From: Candidatus Yanofskybacteria bacterium RIFCSPHIGHO2_01_FULL_39_8b
GTDB taxonomy: Bacteria > Patescibacteriota > Minisyncoccia > 2-02-FULL-40-12 > GWA2-44-9
Reading direction: 5' to 3'
Length of the DNA stretch: 5,371 nt
Assembly: GCA_001794015.1 (NCBI GenBank)
Contig: MGIZ01000064.1
Location: 1-5,371, forward strand
Shown: positions 4,859 through 5,371 of the stretch, in pieces
Position numbering within the stretch: the first letter of the stretch is position 1
Layout of the letters: every line of letters begins with the position of its first letter
The notes under the pieces: model-generated
What the model was told of the DNA's origin: nothing
The model's database searches: none
What the model saw: only the letters and a program-made list of their open reading frames with translations
Program-made: the position numbers and the translations under genes

Positions 4859-5371
4859 CCAGAATTTAATATTGGGCTTACAATTTCTTCTTTTATTGCC
4901 GGAATTTTTACTTTTTTTGCACCGTGCACCTTGCCGTTAGTGCCGGCCTTTTTGGGTATTATTTCCGGAGTAAAGGGTTCAGGTTCCTTATCTGCGGGGG
5001 ACTTGACTCTTTATCGCTGGCGAATATTCAGAAATGCCATTTTCTATGTTTTAGGCTTCTCGCTCGTTTTTATACTGTTTGGCGTTTCGTTTACCTTCTT
5101 GACCCAAGCCCTTGGTTTAAAAGACTGGCTTCAGAGAATTGGAGGAGTTTTTATTGTACTATTTGGTTTAATGCTTATGGGATGGTTGCAATTTCCATTT
5201 TTGAGTCAAGGGAGGCAGATTCGGGCTTCTCAAGTATTTAATAGCGCATCACTTATCAACTCATTCTTTCTAGGCGCTTTGTTTGCTCTTGGCTGGTCGC
5301 CTTGCGTTGGTCCGCTTCTGGGTTCAGTGCTTTTGCTTGCTTCGACAACGGGAACGGTTATTGAGGGAACA
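4856..5371 (+). CDS. ccdA: CcdA/DsbD-family cytochrome c biogenesis / thiol-disulfide transmembrane protein (3' partial)
   Basis: The frame stays open for 172 codons from ATG 4856 to the right edge; an in-frame TGA at 4829-4831 excludes an earlier ATG. CcdA-type proteins carry electrons from cytoplasmic thioredoxin across the membrane to extracytoplasmic thiol proteins, using two membrane cysteines. Both are visible in their proline contexts: FFAPCTLPLVPAFLG with C24 in the first helix, and GWSPCVGPLLGSVL with C150 in the fourth. Hydrophobic segments lie at about 7-38, 63-84, 97-114 and 135-165, fitting the first four of the usual six. A hydrophilic loop (SGSLSAGDLTLYRWR) separates helices one and two. 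It follows the ATPase by 91 bases with no promoter seen, so it may be read through from it. The partner thioredoxin-like protein would lie outside the window. The symbol is used at family level only. Confidence 0.88.
   Translation, partial: MPEFNIGLTISSFIAGIFTFFAPCTLPLVPAFLGIISGVKGSGSLSAGDLTLYRWRIFRNAIFYVLGFSLVFILFGVSFTFLTQALGLKDWLQRIGGVFIVLFGLMLMGWLQFPFLSQGRQIRASQVFNSASLINSFFLGALFALGWSPCVGPLLGSVLLLASTTGTVIEGT

Noticed and set aside
4924..5241. 105-codon open frame starting at 4924 on the + strand
   Set aside because: It is out of frame with the CcdA-like gene, which covers the same bases with clear PC motifs and membrane helices. The translation is Cys/Phe/Arg rich and has no family features.

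Overview
The window reads as a piece of a bacterial chromosome or metagenomic contig with moderate-to-low G+C, standard stop codons and all supported genes on the + strand. The histidine kinase H-box (GHQLRNPL), the short intergenic spaces, the lack of strong ribosome-binding sites and the small lineage-type hypothetical protein suggest a Patescibacteria/CPR (Parcubacteria-like) genome. That placement is inference from sequence style, not from a marker gene.

Layout. (1) Positions 2-1370 hold a soluble GAF-PAS-HisKA-HATPase sensor histidine kinase. Its 5' end is cut by the window, and its reading frame is broken by one extra T in a nine-T run (300-308). (2) 1371-1592 holds no intact gene, but the remains of a small single-pass membrane protein can be read there with two lesions (1377-1557). 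(3) 1593-1841 is an 82-codon hypothetical gene with an uncertain start. (4) 1842-2160 is a non-coding junction carrying two terminator-like hairpins, a three-unit 8-bp tandem repeat, a perfect 48-bp palindrome and the promoter of the next gene. (5) 2161-4764 encodes a complete 867-residue P2-type (calcium-pump-like) cation ATPase. Its ATG lies where its promoter should start transcription, so the mRNA is probably leaderless. (6) 4765-4855 is a short spacer with a GC-rich hairpin and tiny open frames. (7) From 4856 to the right edge runs the first 172 codons of a CcdA/DsbD-type membrane electron-transfer protein, cut by the window.

How they fit together. The kinase, the broken small gene and the 82-codon gene lie in one direction and end at the paired hairpins, so they probably form one transcription unit. 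The ATPase starts a second unit that may extend into the ccdA-like gene. No response regulator for the kinase and no thioredoxin-like partner for the CcdA-like protein is visible here.

No clearly new defence or mobile system was found. The best items for a second look are the T9 frameshift, the 48-bp palindrome with its attached tandem repeats, and the leaderless ATPase start.
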